DNA of 48,107 nt from Candidatus Gastranaerophilales bacterium (GCA_944326525.1 CALVEG010000014.1:1-48107), one strand, 5' to 3'; counted from the stretch's first letter, positions 18,402-26,896 are shown. Notes: a model not told the origin generated them from the sequence alone. Translations and numbers: made by a program.

Positions 18402-19163
18402 CTATTTTTTGTTTATATCCATTACGTAATAATCAAAAGTCATAATAATATTTATTTCTTTCAAATTTTTATCTGTATTAGCAGGGAAAGCTTCAAACGG
18501 TTCAGTGTTTTTAATTGCCGCAATTGCGCTGTCATCATTGTTTTTGTTACCCGAGCTTTGTTTAATTTCGCAAGATAAAAGTTTGCCGTCACGTCCGATT
18601 TTGAATTGGACTTTTGCGATACCGCCGTTGTTTGTAACAGGAAGCTTCCAGTTTTGGCGAATTTTTGTTTCGACCGATGTAATATAATCTTTCATTGTCG
18701 GATATTTTTCACCGTATTTTTTTATAAGTTCGGAATTATTGGATTGAGTATTTTGCTTTCTTAGTTGTCTTGTTGTTACGAGTTTATGTACCATTTCGTC
18801 ATCTTTAACAAAATTGTTGATGTTGTTAAAGAAGGAATCTTCATTAACCTTTTTCATAAAAGCGTAAGATTCTTGCCAAACTTTTGGAGATTCGTATTTC
18901 TCAGAGTTGTAATCTTTAACTTTAATTATGCCGATTTTGTCTTCGCTAATTTCGTATTTCATATACGCAAGTTTTTCTTTATCGCTGTTGTTTTTAAATC
19001 TGACAACATAAAAAAGGTTATTTTCATTTTTTGAAATAGAATCGTGATCAAGGTAAATGTACTTTTCTGTATTTGTAATATTAAGCCTAATCCAGTCAGC
19101 AGCGAAAACTGCAGAATTTAAGGAAAGGAAAGCAATACACAATATGATTGTTTTTTTAATCAT
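18402..19163 (-). CDS. Secreted two-domain protein with TonB-C-like domain, paralogue 2
   Basis: 253 aa. Signal peptide ending AVFAA, then an N-terminal domain of about 100 residues starting WIRLNITNTEKYIYLDHDSI and containing LAYMKYEISEDKIGIIKVKDY, shared with the next protein upstream. The C-terminal domain (about 150-253) is TonB-C-like: VETKIRQNWKLP, VQFKIGRDGKLLSCEIKQ, SSGNKNNDDSAIAAIK. The N-terminal domain is faintly like surface-adhesin E proteins. Probably periplasmic. Good Shine-Dalgarno (GAGGAA). Confidence 0.75.
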   Translation of the reverse strand: MIKKTIILCIAFLSLNSAVFAADWIRLNITNTEKYIYLDHDSISKNENNLFYVVRFKNNSDKEKLAYMKYEISEDKIGIIKVKDYNSEKYESPKVWQESYAFMKKVNEDSFFNNINNFVKDDEMVHKLVTTRQLRKQNTQSNNSELIKKYGEKYPTMKDYITSVETKIRQNWKLPVTNNGGIAKVQFKIGRDGKLLSCEIKQSSGNKNNDDSAIAAIKNTEPFEAFPANTDKNLKEINIIMTFDYYVMDINKK

Positions 19164-19190
19164 AAATTATTCCTCATTTGTTGTAAAACT

Positions 19191-19229
19191 AAAAAAGGAG
19201 AAATTATCAAAAATATGATAACTTCTCCA
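19191..19229 (-). terminator. Minus-strand terminator after the third TonB-C paralogue
   Basis: GGAGAA-ATTATCA and TGATAA-CTTCTCC (19198-19209, 19216-19228) form an imperfect stem; on the minus strand it is followed by TTTTTT. It separates the 247-aa gene from the other two. Confidence 0.75.
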
Positions 19230-19237
19230 AAAGCAAA

Positions 19238-19981
19238 TTATTTAACGTAATTTTTAAAGAATTTTTGTTCAAAATGGATCGGAATATTAACAACGCTGGT
19301 TGTAATAAGGTGACCGTCCGGGAAAGGATTAAACGGAGCAGAAAGCATAATAGCAGCAATAGCTGTACGTTTAGCTTTTTCTCCGGCATTAGAGTCAAGA
19401 ACTCTATATCCGTTTAAACTTCCATCCATATTGATACTGATCAGGATATTAACATCTGTGTAAACAGTTCCAATTGTTGTATTCCAGTTCTTAAGAATTT
19501 TCGCCTTAACATCTTCCGCATAAGTTTTGAAAGCTCTATTTTCGAGGTAACTGCTGTTTGTATTAATATCAGTAGCGATATTGTTTGTGTAAGCAGGTTC
19601 AAATTTATTTCCGTGTTGAGAAAGAGCATAATTGTGAGCAGAAAGTAAGATGTTATTATTTTCAACACTTTTCATAAAAGCTCTGGAGTGTTTAGCATAA
19701 AAAGAAGGATTATATTTGTCAATTTCATAATCTTCAACTCTAATAACCCCTATTTTATTAGCAGAATAATCCGATTTAATATAAGCTAGTTTAACAGGAT
19801 CATTAGACTTTTTGTATAAGATTGCGTAAACACATTGATCATTTGAATTGTACTTAATAGAGTCATTGTCAATAAATAATTGAATATCAGGATTTCCGCT
19901 ATCCAAAGCAACCCAAGTTGCAGCTTGTGCAGACATAGCTGTTAATAAGCACATTGCTAAAATTAATAATTTTTTCTTCAT
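19238..19981 (-). CDS. Secreted two-domain protein with TonB-C-like domain, paralogue 3
   Basis: 247 aa. Signal peptide ending MSAQAA, then the same layout as the 253-aa neighbour: WVALDSGNPDIQLFIDNDSI, LAYIKSDYSANKIGVIRVEDY, AFMKSVENN, then a C-terminal domain with VKAKILKNWNTTIG and AKRTAIAAIMLSAPFNPFPDG. The TonB-C part is more diverged (the usual SSG turn reads SNAG). Own promoter upstream and terminator downstream. Confidence 0.75.
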   Translation of the reverse strand: MKKKLLILAMCLLTAMSAQAATWVALDSGNPDIQLFIDNDSIKYNSNDQCVYAILYKKSNDPVKLAYIKSDYSANKIGVIRVEDYEIDKYNPSFYAKHSRAFMKSVENNNILLSAHNYALSQHGNKFEPAYTNNIATDINTNSSYLENRAFKTYAEDVKAKILKNWNTTIGTVYTDVNILISINMDGSLNGYRVLDSNAGEKAKRTAIAAIMLSAPFNPFPDGHLITTSVVNIPIHFEQKFFKNYVK

Positions 19982-20007
19982 ATTTAACCCTCATTCTTTT
20001 TAAAAAC

Positions 20008-20037
20008 ATTATAATAGTAAACATACAAGTTGTGCAA
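20008..20037 (-). promoter_or_regulatory. Predicted promoter of the 247-aa secreted protein
   Basis: On the minus strand TTGCAC (20032-20037), 18 nt, TATAAT (20008-20013); GAGGG and the ATG follow about 20-30 nt later. Confidence 0.55.
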
Positions 20038-20152
20038 GTTTTTAAAATCCGTAAAATTTTATTAAGTGATGTTACAAGATTGTGAAATTGATTTGTTTTT
20101 TTTGTTCGAATAAAATAAAATATAATTGGGAAATTTGAGGGATTAAATAAAT

Positions 20153-20671
20153 ATGTTAAAAGAAGAGGTTAAAGAAAAAACTTTATCTCCGCAGCAAGTT
20201 AGAGCGATACTAAATGCGGATAACAAAGAGATTGTGGAGCTTTGTAAAAGAGCTTCTATCTTGCCGAAAAAGAATGAAAAAGGTCAAACTTATTTTTCAT
20301 ATGAAGAAGTTCGCAATTTAAGAAGACTTCAAGCGAAGAAGGGTGTTTCAAATCCTATAGCTGTATCAACACCTGTTGCAGCTTCAGTAGCACCTCAAAA
20401 AGAGGCTTCTGCAATAAAAAATATTTTAGTTTCATTAAAAGAAATGGAAACTAAATTAAGTGATAGAATTGCAAAAGTTATTGATGAAAAGCTTGAAGGC
20501 ATGGATGAAGTTGTGGTTGAACTAATTCGCTGTAAGACTGATAATGAGACTTTGCGTCAGAAGATTATAGATTTGAATAAAGAAATCTATCAGTTAAAAA
20601 ATGATTTAGGCAGCTACAAACATGTTGGATTTGGCATGTACAGAAAAAAAGAAAAAAATGTTTGGGAATAA
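20153..20671 (+). CDS. MerR-like DNA-binding protein with coiled-coil tail
   Basis: 172 aa. Residues 10-65 fit a MerR-type winged helix-turn-helix (LSPQQVRAILNADNKEIVEL, then GQTYFSYEEVRNLRRLQ). An Ala/Pro/Val linker follows, then a long heptad-like region (about 90-160) with an amphipathic coiled coil. No effector domain. A TATAAT box (20121-20126) and GAGGG precede it. A terminator divides it from recA, so it is a neighbour rather than an operon partner. Target unknown. Confidence 0.75.
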   Translation: MLKEEVKEKTLSPQQVRAILNADNKEIVELCKRASILPKKNEKGQTYFSYEEVRNLRRLQAKKGVSNPIAVSTPVAASVAPQKEASAIKNILVSLKEMETKLSDRIAKVIDEKLEGMDEVVVELIRCKTDNETLRQKIIDLNKEIYQLKNDLGSYKHVGFGMYRKKEKNVWE

Positions 20672-20683
20672 GCATTAAAGATT

Positions 20684-20709
20684 AAAAACGCCGCCAAGTC
20701 GGTGTTTTT
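20684..20709 (+). terminator. Intrinsic terminator before recA
   Basis: AAAAACGCCG (about 20685-20693) pairs with CGGTGTTTTT (20700-20709), allowing one G-U; ends in a T run. Confidence 0.75.
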
Positions 20710-20718
20710 AATTATAAG

Positions 20719-20746
20719 GGTTAACCTCTTTAAAATAAAGTATAAT
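20719..20746 (+). promoter_or_regulatory. recA promoter region with a short palindrome
   Basis: TATAAT at 20741-20746, 38 nt before the recA ATG, with the 8-bp palindrome GGTTAACC at 20719-20726 near the -35 position. No clear TTGACA. The palindrome could be an operator, but matches no LexA box I know. Confidence 0.4.
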
Positions 20747-20783
20747 TGCCCTTAAGCGGGTTACAAAATGGTTAGGGAAAACG

Positions 20784-21809
20784 ATGGCTACGAAAGAAAA
20801 AGAAGCAGAAACAACATCAAATGTTGATGAAAGAAGTAAAGCATTAAAACTTGCTATAGAGAAAATTGAAAAGGATTTCGGTAAAGGCTCAATAATGAAA
20901 CTTGGCGATAAAGTTTCAGTAAATGTTGAAGCTATTCCAACCGGATCATTGGCATTGGATTTAGCTTTAGGAATCGGCGGTGTGCCTAGAGGCAGAATAA
21001 TAGAAATATATGGACCTGAAAGTTCCGGTAAAACAACATTAGCACAGCACATTGTTGCGGAATGCCAAAAAAGAGGCGGAATTGCTGCATTTGTGGATGC
21101 CGAGCATGCTCTTGATCCTGAATATGCAAGAAATTTAGGTGTAAAAGTTGATGATTTGTTAATTTCGCAGCCCGATACAGGTGAACAGGCACTTGATATA
21201 ACAGAAGAGCTTGTAAGATCCGGTGCTGTCGATGTTGTAGTTGTTGACTCTGTTGCGGCTCTTGTTCCAAAGGCTGAAATTGAAGGTTCAATGGAAGATC
21301 AGCAAATGGGCTTGCAAGCAAGGTTGATGAGCAAGGCTTTGAGAAAATTGACAGGTGTAATTGGTAAAACAAATACAACCGTAATTTTTATCAACCAGTT
21401 GAGAATGAAAATTGGCGTTATGTACGGCAACCCTGAAACTACAACCGGCGGTAATGCTCTTAAATATTACGCATCAGTTCGTATGGAAATCAAACGTACG
21501 GAAGGTGTTAAAGGCGAAGAAGGAGATGTCGGAAACCACGTAAGAGTAAGAGTTGTTAAAAATAAAGTGGCGCCTCCTTTTAGAACTGCTGAATTTGACA
21601 TAATTTTTGGAAAAGGTATTTGCAAAGTCGGAAATATTTTGGATGTTGCAGTAAACTTGGATATTGTTAAAAAAGCAGGTTCTTGGTTTAGCTTTAACGA
21701 TGAAAAGCTTGGTCAGGGGCGTGATAAGGCTAGAGATTTCTTGACAGAAAATCCTGATATCCTTAATCAAGTAGAAACTCTTGTTAGAGAAAAACTTGAA
21801 AAGCAATAA
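20784..21809 (+). CDS. recA: Recombinase RecA
   Basis: Homologous recombination and SOS coprotease. 341 aa with Walker [10 protein letters not shown] (about 77-85), [18 protein letters not shown], Walker [11 protein letters not shown], loop L1 [20 protein letters not shown] and loop L2 [20 protein letters not shown]. The length is normal but the C-terminus is short and less acidic than in E. coli. Shine-Dalgarno is AGGGAAA. Monocistronic, with terminators on both sides. Confidence 0.98.
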   Translation: MATKEKEAETTSNVDERSKALKLAIEKIEKDFGKGSIMKLGDKVSVNVEAIPTGSLALDLALGIGGVPRGRIIEIYGPESSGKTTLAQHIVAECQKRGGIAAFVDAEHALDPEYARNLGVKVDDLLISQPDTGEQALDITEELVRSGAVDVVVVDSVAALVPKAEIEGSMEDQQMGLQARLMSKALRKLTGVIGKTNTTVIFINQLRMKIGVMYGNPETTTGGNALKYYASVRMEIKRTEGVKGEEGDVGNHVRVRVVKNKVAPPFRTAEFDIIFGKGICKVGNILDVAVNLDIVKKAGSWFSFNDEKLGQGRDKARDFLTENPDILNQVETLVREKLEKQ

Positions 21810-21830
21810 AATTAATTTAAAATTTTAATA

Positions 21831-21860
21831 AAAACGCTCGAAAGTATCGGGCGTTTTTTT
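21831..21860 (+). terminator. recA terminator
   Basis: AAAACGCTCG (21831-21840) pairs with CGGGCGTTTT (21848-21857), followed by T residues. Confidence 0.85.
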
Positions 21861-21963
21861 ATTGATAATTTAAGATATATTAAGATTTGAAAGAACGAAT
21901 AGCAAAAAAAAATATTTCGGGCTTTAATATGATTACGCAAAATTAAGTAAACGGAGGCATGTT

Positions 21964-22980
21964 ATGCGAGTAAATTCAATAAATTTTTATAACTCAAATC
22001 CATTGACATTCGGTTCAGAAAATAACAAAAAGGCCGATAATTCAATGCAAAAAGCAACAAAAGCTATAATGCTTGCAACGGCGCTTTCTGCGGTAGCCGG
22101 CGGATGTGATAAATTAAATGTAGAACACAATCATTATTTTGATCTTCCGACTGATACTTTTGTAAAAACAGAATTGGTTCCTACACCAGTTCCGCCTCAA
22201 GTAATAGTTATTGAAAATGAGGTTCCCGGTAAAACTGATACGATAATACAGGAAATCCCTGTACCTCAGCCGCCTGATACAGTTGTAGTAGGGCCAGATA
22301 CTATTTATATTGAAAAACCACCTATAATAAAACACGATACTGTTTACATAGAAAAACCGCCAATTATAAAATGGGATACAGTATATGTTAAAGGTGATAC
22401 TGTTTGGATGAAGCCTGATTGGACTTCTCCTGTTCCGCCTAAGCAAGAAGAAATCTATGATGACTTAGGGATTGAGCAGAACGGTGATGGTAAATTCTTT
22501 ATAGCAATGTCTTATTACGATAATAAAAACAGCACTTTTGTACAAAGACATTTGGATGGACAGTCAAGTTCAAGAGATGGTGAAATCCTTGTATATAATG
22601 TAATTAAGACTAAATGGGATAACGAAGCTGAAGGTGTCGTATTAGGTAAAAACGAAACATTTGAAAAACAACTTGTATACTTGTCAGAAGACGGAAGCCA
22701 GCTTGGAATGAAAATTATGGCACCGAAAGTTGATATTAAAGTTTCAAATGATGATAAAAAATCTAATTGGCAGGTGTTTAATAAAGGAACACTTTCAACT
22801 CCGGATGCTTGGCAAGATGCAGATGCATTCTTTGCAATACCAAAAGGCGGACTTGTTGAACTTACTAACGGATTTAAACTTAAACCGGGCGGACCGGATC
22901 AATCTGTAACAACAGTTAACCCTTACGGAAGTGAATGGCTTTTGAAGGATTGGAATATTATTAAAGGTGACGTTGACTAA
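21964..22980 (+). CDS. Extracytoplasmic protein with 13-residue tandem repeats, unknown function
   Basis: 338 aa. The Asn-rich N-terminus contains NPLTFGSENN; it is followed by a signal-like hydrophobic segment (KAIMLATALSAVAGG, about 33-47) ending in a Cys. A low-complexity stalk rich in Pro, Val, Thr and Asp follows (about 55-150). In it the 13-residue unit DT(I/V)YIEKPPIIK(H/W) occurs twice in full and once in part (DNA 22297-22395). The C-terminal 190 residues look like a globular beta-rich domain I do not recognise (EQNGDGKFFIAMSYYD, GSEWLLKDWNIIKGD). GGAGG lies 6 nt before the ATG, and a strong terminator follows. Confidence 0.75.
   Translation: MRVNSINFYNSNPLTFGSENNKKADNSMQKATKAIMLATALSAVAGGCDKLNVEHNHYFDLPTDTFVKTELVPTPVPPQVIVIENEVPGKTDTIIQEIPVPQPPDTVVVGPDTIYIEKPPIIKHDTVYIEKPPIIKWDTVYVKGDTVWMKPDWTSPVPPKQEEIYDDLGIEQNGDGKFFIAMSYYDNKNSTFVQRHLDGQSSSRDGEILVYNVIKTKWDNEAEGVVLGKNETFEKQLVYLSEDGSQLGMKIMAPKVDIKVSNDDKKSNWQVFNKGTLSTPDAWQDADAFFAIPKGGLVELTNGFKLKPGGPDQSVTTVNPYGSEWLLKDWNIIKGDVD
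22297..22395 (+). repeat. In-frame 39-bp tandem repeat
   Basis: Units begin with GAT-AC at 22297 and 22336, with a shortened third unit from 22375; each encodes a DTVYIEKPPIIK-type block. Third-position differences between units suggest age or selection at protein level. Confidence 0.8.
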
Positions 22981-23004
22981 GTTTGAATAAAATGTAAATA
23001 CCTT

Positions 23005-23044
23005 AAAAACTTCTTTAAAAAATATTTTTTAAAGAAGTTTTTTT
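23005..23044 (+). terminator. Intrinsic terminator
   Basis: AAAACTTCTTTAAAAAA and TTTTTTAAAGAAGTTTT form a 17-bp stem with loop TA, followed by TTTT. It abuts the promoter of the next gene. Confidence 0.85.
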
Positions 23045-23045
23045 A

Positions 23046-23059
23046 TGTATAATTTTGTT
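23046..23059 (+). promoter_or_regulatory. -10 promoter abutting the HTH gene start (predicted leaderless)
   Basis: TATAAT at 23048-23053 then TTTGTT and the ATG at 23060: again 6 nt, with no Shine-Dalgarno. Confidence 0.6.
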
Positions 23060-23461
23060 ATGAAAACACTTGCAAGATTTGTACAGGAAAGACGAGAACA
23101 AGTCGGGTTATCGGTAACAGGCTTGGCCAAAAAATGTAATATTTCACCGGAAATTATTGAAGAAATTGAGAGCGGAAAAGAGTTGTTTTTGCCGGTTACA
23201 ATTAGGCAAAATTTATCTAAAGGGTTGAAATGTTTACCTGAAGATATTAAAAAATATGAAAAAGATTTTAGTACTGATTTTGTATCGTTAGAGATTATTG
23301 AAAGTTTGAAAGAGCTTATTTTAAATGGTGCAGGTGGACTAAAGTGTCCAAAATGCGGGGCGAATTTGATTACAAAAGTTGAGCGAATGTATGATTTGGA
23401 GGATAATCTTGTTTATCATCCGAAAGCTCATTGTTCAAAGTGTGTTTTTCAGATTCATTAG
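23060..23461 (+). CDS. XRE-type HTH protein with C-terminal zinc ribbon
   Basis: 133 aa from the ATG at 23060; an in-frame ATG at 23045 overlaps the -10 box. Residues about 5-60 are a Cro/XRE helix-turn-helix (FVQERREQVGLSVTGLAKK, IIEEIESGKE). The C-terminus has CPKCGANL and, 28 residues on, CSKC, a four-cysteine zinc ribbon. Likely a DNA-binding regulator; target unknown. Its 3' end overlaps the convergent TPR lipoprotein gene by 4 bp. Confidence 0.75.
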   Translation: MKTLARFVQERREQVGLSVTGLAKKCNISPEIIEEIESGKELFLPVTIRQNLSKGLKCLPEDIKKYEKDFSTDFVSLEIIESLKELILNGAGGLKCPKCGANLITKVERMYDLEDNLVYHPKAHCSKCVFQIH

Positions 23462-24015
23462 AGGTTCTCTTTTACAAGTGTTTGGATATGTCTTTTTATG
23501 TCGGGTGTAATCAAAAGATCCGGTTCTCGGTATGTAAATTCATCTAATGTTGTGATGGCTTTTCGTATATCTCCGGTTTGCTCATAAAGCATTCCACGCA
23601 TAACAAGGTTTAGGGGGTTGGAATTTTCTCTGGTTTCTTGGATTTTTTTATCAGCTATATTGAGCGCCTTGTAGCATTCGGAAAGGTTTTTGTAATATTT
23701 AAGATTAAGACTGTACTGTAAAATCGCCCGTTCAAAACAATCTACCGCAAGATCAGGTGCGCCTATTTTCATATAAACTTCTCCGAGATTGTTGTAGTAG
23801 ACAGCGGTTGCTTGAGTGTCAGGGTTTAAACTAATTGCGATTTTAAATTCCTGAATTGCAGGGTAATAAAGTCGCTCCTGAACGTAGTTTAAGCCTTTGT
23901 TATTATGAATGTATGCGTTTCTGACTGCGTCAATTTTATAGACATCAGGTTTTTTATAACCGCAGGTTAAAAATGACAAAAATATGAGTAAAAATATTAC
24001 AGATGTTTTCTTCAT
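23458..24015 (-). CDS. TPR lipoprotein
   Basis: 185 aa. Lipoprotein-like signal (KKTSVIFLLIFLSFLTC, Cys18), with T before the Cys as in the 6757 gene. About three TPR units follow: YYPAIQEFKIAISLNPD, VYYNNLGEVYMKIGAPDLAV, LKYYKNLSECYKALNIADK and a diverged fourth. Last of five minus-strand genes, 24 bp after the MBL gene. CGGA is the only weak ribosome site. Confidence 0.75.
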   Translation of the reverse strand: MKKTSVIFLLIFLSFLTCGYKKPDVYKIDAVRNAYIHNNKGLNYVQERLYYPAIQEFKIAISLNPDTQATAVYYNNLGEVYMKIGAPDLAVDCFERAILQYSLNLKYYKNLSECYKALNIADKKIQETRENSNPLNLVMRGMLYEQTGDIRKAITTLDEFTYREPDLLITPDIKRHIQTLVKENL

Positions 24016-24039
24016 AAAAAATTCCGTTTTTTAGTTTGC

Positions 24040-24966
24040 TTAAAGAAGTTCAACTTCCATTCCTTCGTAAGCAAGTTTTATATGTTCAGTTTCATATTGT
24101 TTTTTAATGGAATTAAGTTTTTTGTCATCATAAGTTGGATCAAAATGGAAAAAGATTAAGTTTTTCGCATTAGCTTGTTTTGCGCAATCGACAGCCATAT
24201 CAAAAGTAGAATGTCCGTAACCTTGTTTTGGCACAAATTTATTCAGATAATCTTCTGTCGTATATTGTGCGTCATGGATTAACAGATCGCAATTTCTTGC
24301 AAAATTTGTAAGTTTTGCATCTCCGCCTTGATAGCTTTCTTTGTCTGTAGCGTAGACCATAACTTTATCTCTGTATTTAATTTTGTATATTAAAACACCT
24401 TCTTGCGGATGTGCGTAAGAGCGATAATATGTGATTAAAACATCATCTTTACCTATTTTTTCATCCTCTTGAGTTTCAATTCTTTTTACGATAATTTCAG
24501 AATTCTTTTTAATTATTATTCCTTCAGATTCGTTCAAGTCGGAGATTTCAAGATTACCTGCAATGTCTCCGAGATCAAGCGGGAAAGATTTTCCAAACAA
24601 AAGATTAGCAAGTTCATCAGACAAACTTTCGTCATAATTTGCGTTTCCGTAAACTTTAATACTTGTTGAAGGAATGTGAAGCGGTCTGAAGAAAGTAAAT
24701 CCTTGAATATGGTCTTGATGGATGTGAGAAATAAGAACAAGAGCTTTCATCGGTGTTCTATCCTGATTTGATGTACCGGATGCTATGTATTTTTCTAAAA
24801 GTGCATTTCCGGTATCAATAAGTCCGGTTCCGGCATCTAGTATAATCAAATGTCCTCCGACATTAACTTCAACACAAGACGTATTTCCGCCGTAATCTAA
24901 AAATTCTTTTTTAGCAACAGGATAGCTGCCTCTTACTCCTCTAAATTTTATGTTAAATTCGCCCAT
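24040..24966 (-). CDS. MBL-fold metallo-hydrolase
   Basis: 308 aa from the ATG at 24966, which has GGAGG 5 nt upstream; an upstream in-frame ATG would overlap the preceding gene. The N-terminus FRGVRGSYPVAKKEFLDYGG with NTSCVEV and LDAGTGL is typical of phosphodiesterase-like MBL proteins. Metal ligands appear as SHIHQDHIQG (HxHxDH), then YATD, LIHDAQY and GHSTFDMAV, and a late FFHFDP. Probably a phosphodiesterase; substrate unknown. It lies 13 bp after the metallophosphoesterase gene. Confidence 0.82.
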   Translation of the reverse strand: MGEFNIKFRGVRGSYPVAKKEFLDYGGNTSCVEVNVGGHLIILDAGTGLIDTGNALLEKYIASGTSNQDRTPMKALVLISHIHQDHIQGFTFFRPLHIPSTSIKVYGNANYDESLSDELANLLFGKSFPLDLGDIAGNLEISDLNESEGIIIKKNSEIIVKRIETQEDEKIGKDDVLITYYRSYAHPQEGVLIYKIKYRDKVMVYATDKESYQGGDAKLTNFARNCDLLIHDAQYTTEDYLNKFVPKQGYGHSTFDMAVDCAKQANAKNLIFFHFDPTYDDKKLNSIKKQYETEHIKLAYEGMEVELL

Positions 24967-24979
24967 TTTGCCTCCAAAA

Positions 24980-25957
24980 TTAATTTTTTTTAATCTCAAA
25001 AATTCCCGAACGATCTTTATCTTCTCCTGCATAGAGGTTGGCTGCAAAGACCATTATTTTTGAAAGTTTTTGTAAATTTGTTAAGCGTGTTTCTTTGTAT
25101 TGAATATCAAAAACAACTTTTTTACGATGATTTGTGACTTTAATTATTCTGAAAGCATTTGGATATGAAACAAGAGCCGGAGTGCTTATATAAAGGACAT
25201 TGTCGTGTTGTGTAATTTTTGCTGCGTGATAATGTCCTTGGAAAACAGCAATCGGGTTTGTGTGTTTTTCAATAACGGTTCTGACCTCGTTTGAATTGAG
25301 AAGCATATGACTTGCGCTTGCAAAAGGCTCGATTACAGGTACATGCATAAATATCAAAACGGTATCTTTTTCGGATTCATCAAGCTCATTATCAAGCCAT
25401 TTTAGTTGTTCTTCACCTATTTTTCCGTTGCTTGTCAGTCTGTCACGAATTATTGTATCAAGAACTATTACTTTATAACCTTTTTGAGGTGTAAAAGAAT
25501 AATAAGGTTTTTTAAATTCAAAATTTGGGTTTGCATCGTGTATCATGCTAAGGTAAACTTCCGGTGTAAGATATCCGCCAAGACAGGTATCGTGATTTCC
25601 AAAGGTTATATACCACGGATAGTTTAACTTTTGTGCGTGTGGAAGAAATGCTCGTAATTCTTTTTCAAATGATTTGTCTATTTGATCACCTGTGAACATT
25701 ACAAAATTAAGATTAGGGGTTTCGTTAATCTGTTCAATAGCATCATCAAGAAGTTTGTCTGATTCTGCTCGAAGCTTATAGGAAGTATTGTCTTCTCCTG
25801 TGTAAAAATGTACGTCGCTTATTTGCGCAAATTGCAATGACGAAGCCGCACTGTAGCATTGAAGTCCGTATGCCATAACAATTGCCAGCAATACTGTGAA
25901 TATTGCATTGGCAAGTTTTATTAAAGCTGATTCTTTCTTTTTCATACGTTTTTTCAT
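24980..25957 (-). CDS. Calcineurin-like metallophosphoesterase, membrane-anchored
   Basis: 325 aa. A basic start (MKKRMKKKESALIK) and a hydrophobic segment (about 15-35) act as a signal anchor, so the enzyme faces outward. Metallophosphoesterase motifs are in order: QISDVHF, MFTGDQID, ITFGNHDT, LIFMHVP and FQGHYHA. All five metal-binding blocks are intact. The start overlaps the TPR gene stop in an ATGA. A second ATG four codons later is possible. Confidence 0.85.
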   Translation of the reverse strand: MKKRMKKKESALIKLANAIFTVLLAIVMAYGLQCYSAASSLQFAQISDVHFYTGEDNTSYKLRAESDKLLDDAIEQINETPNLNFVMFTGDQIDKSFEKELRAFLPHAQKLNYPWYITFGNHDTCLGGYLTPEVYLSMIHDANPNFEFKKPYYSFTPQKGYKVIVLDTIIRDRLTSNGKIGEEQLKWLDNELDESEKDTVLIFMHVPVIEPFASASHMLLNSNEVRTVIEKHTNPIAVFQGHYHAAKITQHDNVLYISTPALVSYPNAFRIIKVTNHRKKVVFDIQYKETRLTNLQKLSKIMVFAANLYAGEDKDRSGIFEIKKN

Positions 25958-26868
25958 ACGCCGCTTTGCATTTGGTTTCTTAATTTTGATTTTATTTCAT
26001 TATACTTGGTTTTTAATTCGACATCATCGTTAGATAGAATGATTGCTTTGTCAAAGTTTAAAAGCGCATTATTCAAATCTCCGGTTGCATAATAGCTTAA
26101 TCCCAAAAATTTATACACATCCGAGGTTTGAATTTGAGAAGCTATTTTTTCAAGAGAAGTTTGCGCTTTTTTATAATTTCCTCTTCTAAATAGAATAAGG
26201 CCTTCAAGATATCTGTACTCAATAGTATCTTCAAGTGCGATTGCTGTAATTACATCTGTTTCTGCATCGTTGTAGCGTCCAAGTTCTGTTGCTACCCTTG
26301 CTCTCATTGCGTAGGCATAGCTTTCTTGTTGATTGTATGCAATGAATTGAGTTAAAATCGGATATGCTTCATTATAATTTTTCATTTCAAAGTAGCATAT
26401 TCCTATATAAAGCAATGGGGCTGAAGATTGAGTGGTTGCATTAAGCGCTGCTTGGTAATATTGCAAGGCTTTTGAGTATTGTTTTTCTTTTCTGAAAAAG
26501 TGGCCTGCAAACATATTCTGCCAATAACCGCCTGAGGCTGCAGCTTGTGTTAAAAACATCATTTGAGATTGTTTGTTGCCTGTTTTATAAGCATTTTGGG
26601 CCTGTAAAAGTTTTGAATCAGATGATGCAATGGCTGAAGGGATACTTCCTTTTTGTGCTTGTTGCAAAAATATTTTAAGGTTTGCGACTTCTTTATTACC
26701 AGGTTCAAGTGAAAGAATTTTATTAAGATATTCTTCTGCAGTTGCGTAGTTGCCTGATACTGCATAACTTGCGGCAATGTCCATATAATCATCAGTAATT
26801 TCATTTGCCCAAACGGCAGATGTTGAAATTGCAAATGAAACAGCTATACATAACAAAACTTTTTTCAT
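25954..26868 (-). CDS. Exported TPR protein
   Basis: 304 aa from the ATG at 26868. That start gives a clean signal peptide (MKKVLLCIAVSFAISTSAVWA), while an upstream in-frame start at 26910 adds 14 charged residues and would include the promoter. About seven TPR units follow, for example YAVSGNYATAEEYLNKILSL and YKFLGLSYYATGDLNNALLN. Overlaps the metallophosphoesterase by 4 bp (ATGA). Confidence 0.82.
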   Translation of the reverse strand: MKKVLLCIAVSFAISTSAVWANEITDDYMDIAASYAVSGNYATAEEYLNKILSLEPGNKEVANLKIFLQQAQKGSIPSAIASSDSKLLQAQNAYKTGNKQSQMMFLTQAAASGGYWQNMFAGHFFRKEKQYSKALQYYQAALNATTQSSAPLLYIGICYFEMKNYNEAYPILTQFIAYNQQESYAYAMRARVATELGRYNDAETDVITAIALEDTIEYRYLEGLILFRRGNYKKAQTSLEKIASQIQTSDVYKFLGLSYYATGDLNNALLNFDKAIILSNDDVELKTKYNEIKSKLRNQMQSGV

Positions 26869-26883
26869 ATTCGGATTATAGCA
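26869..26883 (-). promoter_or_regulatory. Extended -10 promoter abutting the TPR gene start (predicted leaderless)
   Basis: Minus strand: TGC-TATAAT (hexamer 26875-26880), then CCGAAT and the ATG. Identical in layout to the proB promoter (TGC-TATAAT, 6 nt, ATG). Confidence 0.7.
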
Positions 26884-26896
26884 TAAAGATTTGGGT

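Noticed and set aside
20719-20726. LexA (SOS) box at recA
   Set aside because: GGTTAACC is palindromic but fits neither the E. coli nor the Bacillus consensus; kept only as a weak promoter note.
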